From positions 4,611,096-4,675,095 of the forward strand of contig CAIIXF020000006.1 of the NCBI GenBank assembly GCA_903813345.2: DNA of 64,000 bases, given 5' to 3'. Below, one piece after another: positions 13,801 to 25,228 of the stretch. A program made the position numbers and the translations under genes. The DNA comes from Owenia fusiformis (lineage: Eukaryota; Annelida; Polychaeta; Sabellida; Oweniidae). Each line of letters opens with the position of its first letter. Positions within the stretch are counted from its first letter, which is position 1. The notes under the pieces are model-generated. The model was given only the letters and a program-made list of their open reading frames with translations. It was not told where the DNA came from and did no database searches.

Positions 13801-14595
13801 CTTGCCTAAGTATGTTTTTCAAATGTGGTATTGTACTACTTCAACAATTATTCGCATTGCATAAAAGCAAGTTTAAGTTAAACAGAAGAGGTATATTGTT
13901 AATTAAAATTGCAACCTGAGTTAAAGTTCAACCTAATAATATTGAAATAAACAATTGTTTATGGAGTTACAATTTTAGCAAAACAAAAATACTAAAGAGT
14001 GAATAAAATTCAAAATTACTAACCTTGATGAGAATTTTGAGCCTCCGATTCTTTTATTGCACGAGCGTTCATTACAAGCCTCTATGATCTGCCGAAGTAC
14101 GTAGACAGTCTCGCGGAATGTAGAGAAGAAAGGATGATGGCTTATAAAGCAGACTGAAGTCAATGTATGATTGCGTATAGTTTTACTTCTCTTGTTAAAT
14201 GAATTATCCAACTCATTCACTGATTGTTCATTTGAAGACACGGAAGCTTGGCGTGTCACGTTATTTTTAGTCCGTGGGGGACGCTTCTTTTCAAACGGTC
14301 TATAAAAGTTAACGCAAATTCCAAAGCGGCATATTCCGGAGTCCTTTTCTGTTAAAGTAAACACAAAAGAAGTGGATTCTCGTAAACTTAGCTGTTTTGG
14401 GCCAACATTGATGCAACCCTCTGGCTGGCAGAAGAAAACGACATCGGGAGGTAACGCAAAATCCTTATGATCTTCAACAGGATAGCGTCGCAAAAGTTCA
14501 GGGGTCTGAGCAGCAGTGTTGTTTTTACTTGGTTCTTTACTGCCAACAAACACAACGTAATCCAGCAATCGTGGACACAATACATTCTCCTCCAT
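4721..14595 (-). CDS. MADD: MADD / DENN-MADD Rab guanine-nucleotide exchange factor, 5' part (3 coding exons)
   Basis: Exons 14595-14024, 12139-11998 and 4879-4721 join with GT-AG borders and matching phases into 291 residues. MADD is a cytosolic DENN-domain exchange factor for Rab3/Rab27 in vesicle traffic and, in vertebrates, an adaptor of the TNF receptor. Visible here: the N-terminal uDENN start ([12 protein letters not shown] near residue 7, then [11 protein letters not shown] and [14 protein letters not shown]), the motif [12 protein letters not shown], the stretch HPFFSTFRE, the [14 protein letters not shown] linker, and the cDENN stretch [20 protein letters not shown]. The ATG at 14595 opens the DENN domain as in homologues. 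The gene leaves the left edge after the third exon, so most of it is missing. Odd points: the exon-2 acceptor lies in a 13-copy array, and intron 2 (7.1 kb) carries a large repeat. Family assignment is by recognised residues, not a search. Confidence 0.93.
5085..5215 (-). repeat. tRNA-derived SINE-like fragment
   Basis: Read on the minus strand, it carries a B-box-like GGTTCAATCCC (complement of positions near 5110-5120) preceded by a weak A-box-like TAGCCAACC. There is no pairable acceptor stem, so it is not a functional tRNA. The 3' tail is unclear. Confidence 0.4.
5290..8065. mobile_element. Helitron/Helentron-like non-autonomous element with central AGGTCA-rich repeats
   Basis: The left end has a strong hairpin at 5297-5320 (AGGAGGCCC...GGGCCTCCT). 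The right end has AGGGCCTCC at 8019-8027, the inverse of the left GGAGGCCCT. This is followed by an 8-bp-stem hairpin at 8030-8047 (AAGATTGC/GCAATCTT) and CTAG at 8062-8065 before TT. A 3' hairpin shortly before CTRR, subterminal inverted repeats and a central tandem array are hallmarks of Helitron/Helentron-derived non-autonomous elements (DINE-1/HINE type). There is no Rep/helicase coding sequence. The exact 5' end is uncertain. It lies in MADD intron 2. Confidence 0.55.
5640..7990. repeat. tandem array, about 445-bp units x about 5, rich in AGGTCA
   Basis: The phrase TTTTCTGGATTCAAATT recurs near 5812, 6260, 6709, 7155 and 7595, so units are about 440-450 bp and diverged from one another. 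Each unit has clusters of AGGTCA or TGACCT. Perfect AGGTCA-A-AGGTCA direct repeats occur at 5465-5477, near 5884 and near 6335, with inverse copies near 5745, 6640 and 7525. Short open frames here are products of the repeat, not genes. Confidence 0.85.
9654..9809. mobile_element. short MITE, Tc1/mariner type
   Basis: This 156-bp element has terminal inverted repeats TACTGTATAAGTGGTATTT at the left and the inverse AAATTACCACTTATACAGTA at the right. TA is at both tips, fitting a TA target site. There is no coding capacity. Confidence 0.75.
11040..11165 (-). repeat. tRNA-derived SINE (Ser/Leu-like head)
   Basis: On the minus strand an A-box-like TGGCCGAGAGG (complement near 11133-11143) is followed by GCGCCAAAACCACGAGG and a B-box-like GTTGCGAGTTCGAG. 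The spacing is that of a class II tRNA with a long variable arm. The acceptor ends do not pair and the anticodon arm is poor, so this is a SINE head rather than a working tRNA. Confidence 0.5.
11998..12139 (-). CDS. MADD: MADD coding exon 2
   Basis: This exon has 142 nt (1 + 47 codons). Its acceptor is TTACAG at 12140-12145 and its donor is CAG|GTGAGT. The leading A completes the Arg codon left open by exon 1, and the exon reads [11 protein letters not shown]... [25 protein letters not shown], aligned with the uDENN-cDENN linker of MADD. The first 58 nt of the exon plus 27 nt of intron form the unit of the adjacent 85-bp array. Only this copy continues into the unique 3' part of the exon. Confidence 0.9.
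12080..13178. repeat. 85-bp tandem array, 13 units, duplicating the MADD exon-2 splice acceptor
   Basis: Units start at 12082 and every 85 bp up to 13102, the last one clipped. Each holds, in minus-strand order, 27 nt of intron ending TTACAG and 58 nt of MADD exon 2. Variants show a higher-order pattern: units 1-3 and 4-6 repeat the same three-variant order (GCCTG/ATCAGAC, GCATG/GTCAAAC, GCATG/ATCAGAC), a 255-bp super-unit. Unit 7 is divergent (GGTACAG and GATAG changes), and units 8-13 are essentially identical. Only unit 1 joins the unique part of the exon. Confidence 0.95.
14024..14595 (-). CDS. MADD: MADD coding exon 1
   Basis: This exon has 572 nt, giving 190 codons plus 2 nt. It starts at the ATG at 14595 and ends at AAG|GTTAGT. 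It encodes the uDENN half, including CPRLLDYV and [13 protein letters not shown], followed by a Ser/Lys-rich loop near residues 105-145 that is shorter than in vertebrate MADD, then HPFFSTFRE. Reading past the donor gives only a short unrelated tail, which supports the splice site. Confidence 0.92.
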
Positions 14596-16700
14596 TCTAA
14601 AGGCTATACTTCTTTAGTCAGTTCAGCGTTGTCATAACTTTGTTTTAATCTTAATGCTAAATAGCTTTTTGTCACCATTTATGGATACTGCACTATTGTA
14701 ACGTTATTTCTGTTTATTTCTGACTTCTTTAATAATCCTTTAGCCAGTGAAGCTTGTATCAGCCTTGGTAAGATTCAGTTCAATGCTTATTACAGAAATA
14801 ATTCTCAATTAATCAATATCATTCATAAATCAACTTAATTGTAACCTTAATTATGGACATTTTCTTTATAATATTACTATTATACAGCTCATTTCATCGC
14901 CCTATACATTCTTTATTTTCTCCTATTCAATTATTATTGTACATGTTTGTGAATTGCGTTATGTCTTCAGTGTATGACATTCCAATGCTCCAATGCTGTT
15001 AACGTTGCCTCTGTATTGGTATCCTTTATTGGATTTTACATCCAATATTCTCTAGCAATTGTTCAGTGTTCCCCCATCAATATCTGTTAGGCAAAATTCA
15101 CGAAGCCTGGAATGAAAGCAGAATATTGATCAGTGAATAAGCAAACCTTACAAATGAACTCAGGCAGAGTTAGCAACCTTACAAATGAAAACAGATTGAG
15201 TAAGGCCATTTTGCAGACCTTACAAATGAAACACTGAGATAGGCTACAAACCTTGCAAATGAAAACAGGCAGAGTTAAAAATCTACTCTATACCATAGGA
15301 CAGCACAATCAAAACCCACCTGGACTGTTTTGTAGGTTTACGAAAAAAGATCAGTCACTCTCTGCAGTTGGATACACATGGTCGGTGGTCGGTTGTTGGT
15401 CTTTTAATTAAAGATAATTAGATGCAAAATTAGAAGAGGAAGGTTAAACTAGGTGTCTTTCAAGGTTGTGATTAAAATGTGTTTAACCATTTTAAATCAT
15501 GATGAAAAACGCACATGATAAATGAAACATCTGTAATGTCAATTTTTTTTAGGTGGTGTCTCAGTTATTACAAGACCAATTATTATTCTGGTTAGTCACT
15601 TTGGATCATGATGAGAAAATGCACATACATGTTATGTTCAGTATGAAAATAACAAAAAACACGCTAAATATTGTTGGTCTTTAAAATCTTTAAAAATTAA
15701 TATGTAATGTTTGATTCCTCAGTTGTTAAATGTCAAACTAATAAAAACTAAATTCAATACGACAAACAGAGCTTTCCAATGGTATGCTTAAATGGTTAGT
15801 CACTTTTGATCCTGACAAAAGAACGCATGTAACATTACATTTCTATTATGACCGCAATGAGAAAGCCACATGCTTCACTGACCCAATGTTTGTGTCTAGG
15901 TAAATTTGACCAATCAACGTCAGCCCTGTAGTGTTAGCTCATTATTATGCACAGTCAAAAGAAGTACACTTTTCAAGAACAAATCCTCTGGCAAATCTTG
16001 CACAATTCATCATGAAAATACAAATATTTTATCAGTTTAATATCAATCAGAGTTTAGTGGATGCCAAAACATCGATCGGATACCCAGAGGTGAGAAGATT
16101 TCAACAAGAAACTTTGAGAAGATCACTGAAATTGTTAGACTGAGACTCAGATCAATCACTGAATTAGATCGATGACTATATGGACTAGGTCTTCGTGCAT
16201 TTTCATTGCGAATTCAGTTTCAAATCAACATTGAATCGTATGATGTAATTTTTATTAATGACTGCTTACATTCCAGTATACTTTAATTACATAATATATT
16301 GCAACTCTGAAGAAATAGATGGGCAGTTTGCTTTGTTTATGCGGGTTAACCTGAAAACGTTTTGATTGGTCAATCAGCCAGAGAAGTCACACATTATGTC
16401 CACGCGATCTTGACAATCAATAAGGTTTCGCGATACCTCTGACAGTGTAGGAATTATGGAAATCTCAAAACCACTGAATAACTTATCATAATATCAGCGA
16501 TAACGCATTAGATTATAATTGAGCAAGGCGGTAATAATTCAAGATCAGGTAAAAAAATAATGACTTTAGGCAAGGCTATAATCAGTATGACAATAACAAA
16601 TCATTTTTACAAGAAATATGTCTAGGTGATTTAAATTAAAGGCACACTGTACTTCAGAGCTGAAAAAATGGTTCAAAAAATTTTTCTTCTGGCTTTAAAG
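14596..16700. other. MADD upstream region, mostly featureless
   Basis: No TATA box or clear promoter motif is recognised upstream of the MADD ATG. A degenerate repeat (15125-15283) is the only structure seen. Open frames such as 15931-16143 lack any recognisable motif. Confidence 0.4.
15125..15283. repeat. degenerate tandem repeat, four units of about 35-50 bp
   Basis: The phrase ACCTTACAAATGAA (once ACCTTGCAAATGAA) recurs four times, each followed by a variable A-rich segment with CAGGCAGAGTT or similar. Confidence 0.7.
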
Positions 16701-16729
16701 TCAATTTCATTGTTTAAAGCTTCTCTGAT

Positions 16730-17060
16730 AATTCTATTTTTGTGGAAAACCTCCGGAGATCTATGTGAATTACCAAGCAAAATTGTAATTGGGAAAACAA
16801 CATTTACTCGACGAACAATTACAAGTCCTAATCAACAAAGAAGTACCCCAGCACTCTAATATATGCATGATGCAGTTAAGGACCAAAAGTAAGCCGCTGA
16901 TCACATTAATTTGTGTTTTGAAGGTCACTCTTCTTCAGCTGTCCAGTGCGCAATTGGAGAGCCATAATTTCCAAAATTTAAGATTGGCTCTCAACATGTC
17001 AGATTCTAAAACGCTTCAGTGAGCCTTTCGCAGTCTCAGCGCGTCAGAGTGACAGTTCTT
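16730..17060. repeat. dispersed repeat related to the right arm of the fold-back at 53690-54400
   Basis: Shared phrases in the same order and orientation as 54000-54400: AACCTCCGGAGAT, CGAACAATTACAAGTC, AAAAGTAAGCCGC, CAGCTGTCCA and GGAGAGCCATA. This is one copy of a repeat family, not a gene. Confidence 0.7.
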
Positions 17061-17589
17061 CAACATGATCGGCACTAAATGAACTATGGCATGACAAAGG
17101 AACAGAAATAAGTGCAATTCTCTATACTGGTTTGAAAAAAATTGACTTCTGGCAATTCTTTAAGGTGACTGTTAACTTAATCGATTTTCAGAAAAAATTG
17201 AAAATTTCACAATCTTGAAATTTTCAAACTCTTCCTGAGAAGTCGTTTTTATTATTTCACATATGCTTGTGCACTGTAATCATTACAAAGACATCAAAGA
17301 ACAACAAAAAACTTTAGTTTGAGAAAAAAAGTGCCGTTTAAAGAATTTGAGAAGATTTTTTTCTAGGAGTAGCCCGTGAAAAACCGCTGATTCAAAATAT
17401 CTGAACATTTCAGAAAATATACTTCAAACATATATCAAAAACAAAGGAGCAATGGAAATTTGAAAAATTACCCGATAAAAAAATTGGGATCAAAATAAGG
17501 AAAAAAGTACACTTCTCAAATTTTTTTTTTCTATTTTTTTTAATTTGTATGAGAGATTTCAAAATTCTAAAGCTCCTTCCAGTTTGGGC

Positions 17590-18417
17590 TACTGTAGAAG
17601 TGGAAACTTTAGCGAAACAAAACTTTAGCGAGATGGTCCCTAAAACTCTATTGCCGAATTAAACTTTCCCGGACCAGCAATCAAGAAAATGGAAAATTAC
17701 TTGGGCGAGCTTATAAGCTTATTATTAGGTTATCATGAAGCATTTATTCACCAACACGATTGGTTGCAGTTTTGTAAACCCCGAGTTGTAAACATGTATA
17801 CCACAGTTATTAGCTCTATATCACCGTTATTAGCCCTATAATTAACTTGCCTTTCGAGGAATGGCGTGTCACCATCAAAGATAAGTCGTTTATGTTTGTG
17901 TGTAATCCCCAATCAATGTGCTCAAACCATACAGTAGGTGTTAATACCCGACAAACAATCAAATAAGTAACAAACTCGGCTAATTCACTATCAAACTTTA
18001 TTCTATTTATCATTATTATTAGGAATAAATACTAGTATATTCTCATAAAATAATCGTATCATTCATGTTAGTGATAAGTTGTCACGTGACAGTAGATATC
18101 CAATCAAATAACAGATTTTTTGATCGAAAAATCGAATTATTTCTGTATTGTTTTCATCATTTAGGGCAACAAAACATGATTGCAAAACAAAATAGGTATT
18201 AATTATGATTGTAAATCGATGAGGAAGCACTGATGTATGTATTATTTATGTATTCGAAACGAAATTCATCATCTGGATTTCGATCTGTATTCTTCACGGT
18301 ATTATCGCCCACCGATATTTTTTCATATTTTTCTACGAATTTTTATTTTGGCGTCTCTCCTTCAACGCTAAATTTCGCCAAAGTTTCCACGTCGTTAAAG
18401 TTTCCACTTCTACAGTA
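17590..18417. mobile_element. non-autonomous DNA transposon, 828 bp, TA-bounded
   Basis: The terminal inverted repeats are TACTGTAGAAGTGGAAACTT at the left and its inverse AAGTTTCCACTTCTACAGTA at the right, with TA at the tips. A second, less perfect CTTTAGCG / CGCTAAA-type inverted block lies just inside. No transposase is seen. Confidence 0.75.
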
Positions 18418-18579
18418 TATTAAAGGGATGTTTCAGAGAAATTAGAAAAAAAAATGTTCAGGGACCTGTGCCGTGCTACTCTTTTTGTCAATTTTTCTGT
18501 CACATTTTCAGAGGACTCAAATTCCCATTCCAAAATGTTTACTGTTTCTATTTGGATTTTTGATTTAGTTATAAGTTAC

Positions 18580-18953
18580 CTTAAAGGTACAATAATTAGT
18601 GCAGAGGGGTCATTCAACGATCATGGACCAGTGTCAAAATATATTTAAGTTTGGATATTTCATCTAGACTAACATCTATTTTTATTATCTACAAAGAAAC
18701 CCCTTAGATAAACATTATTTTAGCTGATATTCCTCTTGAAACATGGTGGATCTTAAAAATATAAAAGTGGAAGTCCCCTTTTTGAAGCTTTGAACTGAAT
18801 TTACACTTCTTAATGCTGAATTTGATAATTTATCCATACATTTTAAGAAAATAGTTATGTCAAAGAAGATGTTAAACCAAATGTTGCCTTGATAGCTCAG
18901 AAAAAATGAAAAAACTTTTCTATTTTCTCTACAGTCCTTATTGCCCCTTTAAG
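18580..18953. mobile_element. MITE with TTAA ends, copy 1 (piggyBac-like target)
   Basis: It begins CTTAAAGGTACAA and ends TTGCCCCTTTAAG, imperfect inverted repeats with TTAA at both tips. A second copy in the same orientation at 31860-32231 shares most of the interior, including GCTGATATTCCTCTTGAAAC. TTAA targets are typical of piggyBac-superfamily elements. There is no coding sequence. Confidence 0.7.
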
Positions 18954-20405
18954 ATCGATCGTACCTCAGCTCAATCTTTCTGAGTAGACTCAATAGTAGT
19001 GAAAATGCTGGAAAAAATCGTGAGAGATGAAATTGTAGAACACTTAATTAAAAATGAGATACTGACAGATGACCAATTTGGCTTTGTACCCAAAAGATCC
19101 ACAGTTCTTAATCTTTTGATTTACCTTGAGGATATAACCAAAGACATCGATGACGGGAACCCTGTGGATACAATCTGTAGACACAGATTTTAGCAAAGCG
19201 TTCGACAGTGTCCCGCATGAACGTCTGCTCATAAAATTGAAATCTTATGGAATAACGGGCTCTGTACTTGTCTGGATCAGATCTTTTCTGACTAATAGAC
19301 TCCAGAGAGTATCAGTGAATGGAACGACATCTGGGTAGGCCCCTGTTCTCTCAGGTATCCCTCAAGGGACCTGCCTTGGACCATCCCTATTTGCAATGTT
19401 TATAAATGACCTCCCAGATGCCACACGGAACAAGCTTCTTATGTATGCAGATGACGCCAAACTGTATGGAAAAGTCAAAGACCAAGAAGATAAAGAACAG
19501 TTACAAACAGATCTGGACAGTTTAATAAATTGGTCAAAAGAATGGCAACTCCCTTTCAATACAGATAAATGTAAGGTGATGCATCTAGGTACCAACAATG
19601 AGAAACAAAACTACACCATGAACAACAAAACTTTGGAGCAAACAACATTGGAAAAGGACCTTGGAATCAATATTGACTGCAAACTCAAGTTCCACCAACA
19701 TGTAGATAAACAAGTATCCAAAGCCAACAGTATTCTTGGGACAATAAAAAGAACTTTCTCCCATCTTGATAGAACCACCTTACCACTCCTATATAAATCC
19801 ATGGTCCGGCCTCACCTTGAATATGGAAACAGTGTCTGGAACCCCCACACCTATATGGATATTGACAAAATTGAAAGAGTACAAAGAAGAGCATCAAAAC
19901 TAGTACCACCATTGAAAGATTTAAGCTATGAAGAAAGAATGAGACAACTAAAACTCCCCTCTTTACTGTATAGAAGAATAAGGGGTGATCTTATCCAAAT
20001 CTTCAAGATTCTAAAAGGTTACGACCGAATACAAATCAGTGACATCGCCCAGAAATCAGATAATACCAGGACAAGAGGAAACACAGAAAAACTAGATCAC
20101 AGACATAGCAGACTTGATGTGAGAAAAAATGTCCTTGGCAACAGAATTGTGAATACCTGGAACAGTCTACCCCAGTCTGCCATTGATGTGGAAAGTATCA
20201 ACCAGATCAAGAATGAAATAGACAGACATCTAGCAAGCCAGATGTACCACTACCATAGCTGATTCTCTAAACCCATGTCAAGTGAGCACTATAACAACTC
20301 CCCCCCAATTAATTAGTAAGACACAACAACACAAAAAGATCTGGATCATATAGGAAACATCCTTCTTCCAGAACTATTGGTATAAAGGTATAGGCCTAAA
20401 GGTAT
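18954..20405 (+). pseudogene. CR1-like LINE fragment, broken reverse transcriptase
   Basis: This is a 5'-truncated non-LTR retrotransposon. Reverse-transcriptase motifs appear in order: MLEKIVRDEI and DDQFGFVPKRST (19000-19110), DFSKAFDSVPHERLL with a catalytic Asp (near 19186-19230), GIPQGTCLGPSLFAMFINDLP (near 19355-19415), then MYADDAKLY with the catalytic Asp pair (near 19441). A long intact C-terminal part runs to the stop at 20260-20262 and includes DIDKIERVQRRASKL and LSYEERMRQLKLPSL, typical of CR1/Jockey-group elements. The copy is dead: there is a frameshift near 19180-19195 and an in-frame TAG at about 19336. The 3' end carries AAAGGTATA-type short repeats near 20385-20405. Its 5' break abuts the right tip of the MITE at 18580-18953. 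Confidence 0.9.
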
Positions 20406-23069
20406 AAGCTACGCAACGAACGAAATGATTTTGAGAAATTAAAAAATTACTCGAAACTTCAATATTTTTTTCATGACCTCCTTTGCCCTCAACACAGATT
20501 AATATCAATAATCGCCTTACCTTACAATATTAGAGCTTCATAATAGAGACCAGTATTTAGCCTGACTTGGCCGTATATCACTCAGAATATTGGACGGAGT
20601 AAAATTCCGTATTTTTCAATTATCGATTTTACCCACAATTCTCTCGAGTTCCTGTTCCGGCTGTGTAGGTGTCACTACGATAATTCATTGAAAAAGGTGT
20701 CCCTCCTGTAAATCATTGAAAAATATTGAAAAAATTACAAAATTCAAGTTCTGGGGTACATATCGCCATTTTCGAACGAATAAGGCCATACAATGACTAT
20801 ATTTCTGCGTTCGCCTATACCACCCTTGGTATACGCAGCTAACGAAAATTGACCGGTACGGGTCAAAAGCTGGACCGGTACGGGTTAACGGTTTTATTTG
20901 AATTTAAAATAGCCATAACTTGCTCAATATTGACTTCCTCGTGTCTCATTTGAAATATATGATGCCTCCCGATGCTTTTAAAGGGTTCCGATTAGCATCC
21001 CGTATAAAAACAATATGGCGGCTCCAGGCGAATCAACTGGATCAGTCCATTTTTAAGAAATAAGGGGAGTTCTGTAAAATCCAGTTTATTGAAATTGTCT
21101 TTGAGATAAGTAATCCGTTTATAATGATTTTGAAAAAGTTATCCAAAGAGTGATTGCGTTCAAATAATACATGTACAACAGCCAATATAAATTATTGTAT
21201 TAGAAACCAGTTTGTCTTGCTTTGTTTCATTTGTAGGATATTTCATATGCCAAGCTGTGTGCTATTATGTTATGGGGAAATTTAGATGCCAATTTTTCCT
21301 TATTATACACAAATAGAAGATCCTCAAACTTCACCCATAAATGTGGAATTGATTTGTCAAAATAAAAATCACCCTTTTATAAATGTGTGACGATCTATAA
21401 TATACTTATGCTATATAACAGTTAGAGGTGTTGACACAACGACCTCGAACCTGTGAACCCTTGAGTATTATTCCGGGATTGGGCCTTTTATACTAAACGG
21501 TGAGCAACACCAGAAACGAGCCTTCGATTTGCTAAACGATATGCGTCACCCTTTAAGTACCCCAATTTTTTACAGATTTTTAAACGGACCAAAACTCTCT
21601 AAATGCGCATTTATGCTCTTTTCTCTCGAGAACGACTGTCTCATTTTCACGATAACTTTTATTTAGTACTTCTAACATAAGATCTTTTTTTCCCCATCAA
21701 GGTATGATGTAAATGACATGCTATTTACATCTTGTGAGTTTCAATGACGCGCGTTTAATTTTATAAAAAATGCTAAACTTTGTGACAAAGAATTTCATCA
21801 GCTATTGCCCCGAACCGGTCCGTCTTCTCGCTGCAAGCAGATTGCCCCGAACCGGTCCGTCTTCTCGCTGCAAGTTCTTCTGTTTTATATAATAATATGT
21901 TTGTTACTAATTTAGTTCATACATATTTTGATATCACATATTTTTAGTTATGAAAGAATAATTGACTTCATTTTCATTTCACTGGTCAGCTTTTTCCTGA
22001 ACTCAATTTTTCATCACTCACAACTAAAATGTCAAACTTACAATTTTGAACTGTTTAAGTTTTTTGAGTCGATATCTGATTTGTTTTCCAATGATCATGA
22101 ATGGGTAATAAGCATGAGCTTTCATTTAGTTGAAAGCCCATAGTAATAGTGATATTTCAAAAAAAATTCTTCTTAGAACTGACTTGATTTGACTCACTTT
22201 ACTAATGATAAGATATAATTTATTTAACGTCGATTATAATGTGAATATAAAAAGTAAAATTATATATAGATGAAAACGCGTACAGATTTAATTAACAGAG
22301 ACATCTATAAATAGTATGACCAGGTAAATTGATACAAGATCGACACCAGGACTGGCCAGATTTTTTTGATTTTTTAAAATTAAATTAAAGTAAACGGAAA
22401 TGTTCAAGACGTACCTATTTGAAGTAATTTGCATCTATATACGTTCAAACAAAATAAAACACAATGTGTATATGGATACACTGTCTCATGAAAATATGTT
22501 ACTACTTTTTATACTTTCTTACGACAATTTGGCCAGTTCAAAATGGCCACCATTTTTAGTATTCTACGTGTGTTGTTTTTGTTGAAATTTTATATGTGAA
22601 TACTTTGAAGCAATTATACTGGCATGTGACAATTTGGCTAATAGGTGGCCAATTTCAAAATCGACAGCTATGGCTGTCCAATGGCATTTGCTAATCCTTG
22701 GCGTTGCTGTTAACTTGTTTGTTCTATTGTTGTTTATCATAAGTAAAAAAACTTTGTCAGTTGCTTGAAAAAGATTTACATAATAAATCGAAATATTGCA
22801 AAACTAAATCATTTTGTTATTAAATTACTTCATGAGACTTTTAACAATTTTCTATTTTTCAGTCTTTCATACTTCACTTCACAAACTTGCCTAATTACCA
22901 AAATAATGTTCATATATCATATTAATTAAATGTAATATAACACAGAAGGGTGTGATATATGACATAAACAATGGACGCGTATCACAATCATCATTCATGA
23001 TACATATTTATTTGTTCATTTATTTACTTATTTATTTATTATGAAGTATTAATTGTGTGTGTTGTTATA
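20406..23069. other. intergenic, no gene recognised
   Basis: This stretch is AT-rich. It holds a duplicated GACCGGTACGGGT near 20850-20890 and a 37-bp-spaced duplication at 21804-21874. No coding motif or RNA is seen. Confidence 0.5.
21804..21874. repeat. direct duplication, two copies of about 34 bp, 37-bp period
   Basis: ATTGCCCCGAACCGGTCCGT followed by CTTCTCGCTGCAAG occurs at 21804 and again at 21841, identical apart from the joining CAG. Confidence 0.9.
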
Positions 23070-24134
23070 CAGGGCATTCAATAAGTATTGCTAATTTCGC
23101 TATAACTTTTGTTACTGCTTGCTTTTTTCATGGAACTTTCACAACATAAGGTACATATATCTGTCTTTGACCAATAAAAATTTCAATTCAATTGAATTAG
23201 TATTAGTAAAGTTATGGTTACTGAGGTACCCAGTGTCATGGATATGCGGACCAAAGTTCTGACCTATCTTTGGACAACATTTTGACTATTGAAAGCAGTA
23301 TCATGTAATACTCTTGGGATATTCAGTGCAGTTATAAATAATCCATTCCAGAGTCACTTCATGATCCATTTTCACTTCATGAGGCGCTCGCTCAAAAGAA
23401 GCACCCTCAGCGTCAAGGCACAGTTGCTGTCTGGGGACCCACTCGTGGTACACATTTTTGAAGCCACTATTGAAGCGTGTGACTAGGGAGGTTTTCACTG
23501 CAGACATCAGTTGATTGAGATTCTGGTGTGATATTCCTCTCAGATCTCTTTTCACTGGGGCGAATACAGCGCAATCAAGTGGGACATTATCTGGGGAATA
23601 TGGAACGTGGGGTAATGCTTCCTTCCCAAGCTCTGTTATTGTATTTTGGATAAACGAGGATCTTTAAGCAGGCCATTTACCTGGTGTAACCTATACGTCG
23701 ATATTGCTTGGCAGGACAGACTTTCTATCAGCCATTTTATTTCAAGGGGGTATGACATCATCATGCGACTATCATCTACTCCTTTGATAATCAATGTACT
23801 ATACATATTGTGATGTCATAGCTCGTTGTTAGATAATACATATAATTCAAACTGACAACATCAAGATTTGACCATATGAGCAGTTTTATTAATCAATTTA
23901 AGCGTTTATTTGATGTATAACAATAATTTATCATGTAAACCCTTAAGGTTGCCCCGCGTACCCGTGACAATGGTTACTATAGTAACCATTACTTTGTCAA
24001 TAATAGGTCAATTGTCCGGAAATTTGAATAGGATAAGGTCAGATATGTGTTCCTTAGGTTGTGCAAGTTTCGTGAAGAAAAGGGCAAGATAACAAAAGTT
24101 ATTACAAAATTAGCAATACTTATTGAACGCCCTG
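23070..24134. mobile_element. deleted Tc1/mariner-type transposon
   Basis: The terminal inverted repeats are CAGGGCATTCAATAAGTATT at the left and, inverted, CAGGGCGTTCAATAAGTATT at the right, with TA on both sides. The interior (1065 bp) is too short for a full transposase but keeps a remnant on the minus strand. The similarity of the tips suggests a fairly recent insertion. Confidence 0.85.
23300..23690 (-). pseudogene. transposase C-terminal remnant (Tc1/mariner-like)
   Basis: Minus-strand reading gives ELGKEALPHVPYSPDNVPLD followed by CAVFAPVKRDLRG. The phrase YSPDxxPLD is the third-catalytic-Asp region of Tc1/mariner-type transposases. The N-terminal part, with the first two catalytic residues, is absent within the element. 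Confidence 0.7.
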
Positions 24135-24371
24135 TATATACTGTTTTCTGTTGTATTGATATATTGTAAAATTAGTGTTTACTTTGTGTACACTTAACCC
24201 TTTATGGGTATGCATGTGTAATAAAGTTCATAAATAAATAAATAAATATTCATGTACAATAGTTTGCATCAGAGCAATCATTAGTGCTATTAGGAAAAGA
24301 AGGTATTAGAACATATATATGGAAATTATGTACATAGTCATCATATAATAAGGCAAGTGAAAATAATTAAT

Positions 24372-25228
24372 AGAGAGATTTCGCACGGCGTGATAGTACA
24401 ACTTATAACGTATACTTATACTTATAATCAAACGTACAAGGTGTTTCATAATGTGGGCTTTTCGTCAGGAAAGATCTTCTCGGACTGTAATAAATAAAGG
24501 TCAAAGGGATGCCATTTGTTCTTTCTTAAATTGAAGCATGTTTAGTTGATCCAAATGTGTTTGTCTAGAATAAAATAGGCTCATATATAGTACGTATGTT
24601 ATAGACCTATCTCTTCTCAAATTGACTTTTTGAGAGGCTCGTTATGAAACACCCTGTATGTCATTTGTTGAGCTACTGAATTGGTCGTTTCAAGGAATTG
24701 CTAGAACCTACTGGTTTGATTGGTGTTTCAAATTGATGGTTAAAGTATTTGATTGGATACTGTTCCTACTCAGCCAATTATTTTTAAAAAATGCTTGCGG
24801 TCAATTGTTCCACACACATGCAGGTAAAGCTTTATACGGAGATCCAACTGTATACGTTTGTCATCTCGTATATATACCGTTTTGTAAGTTCATTGAACTT
24901 ATACTGATCATGAATACTTTGAAATAATCAACTTGTTTATGTAATGACTCACTTTAAAGGATCATGACTCACTTTAAAGGATCGTGTTTATAATACACTA
25001 CAACTACTAGGGCACGGTAGCAAGCATTTAATTATAATGTGCATAATCTACACGTGCAGATGACAGTGCACAGTCTCTAGTTGATGGAGCTTTTCTATAT
25101 CGGGAATAGTTGTGTTCCATTAAGTACAATTTGAAATTGATTTTAGTAAATATAATAGTTCGACATGACCCTTTAAAGTATACGTATACGTATAAGTTGT
25201 ACTTTCACTTATGTGCGAAATCTCTCTA
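24372..25228. mobile_element. fold-back element with inverted arms of about 55 bp
   Basis: The left arm starts TAGAGAGATTTCGCAC and continues AGTACAACTTATAACGTATAC (24372-24428). The right arm is its imperfect inverse, ending GTGCGAAATCTCTCTA (25172-25228). A smaller MITE (24437-24656) has jumped into it. No coding sequence is seen. Confidence 0.65.
24437..24656. mobile_element. MITE with TA target, 220 bp, nested
   Basis: The left tip is CAAGGTGTTTCATAA and the inverted right tip is CAGGGTGTTTCATAA, with TA on both sides. It lies just inside the left arm of the fold-back element, so it inserted later. Confidence 0.75.

Noticed and set aside
24658-24927. Hydrophobic 89-codon open frame
   Set aside because: It lies inside the fold-back element with no recognisable domain; chance frame.
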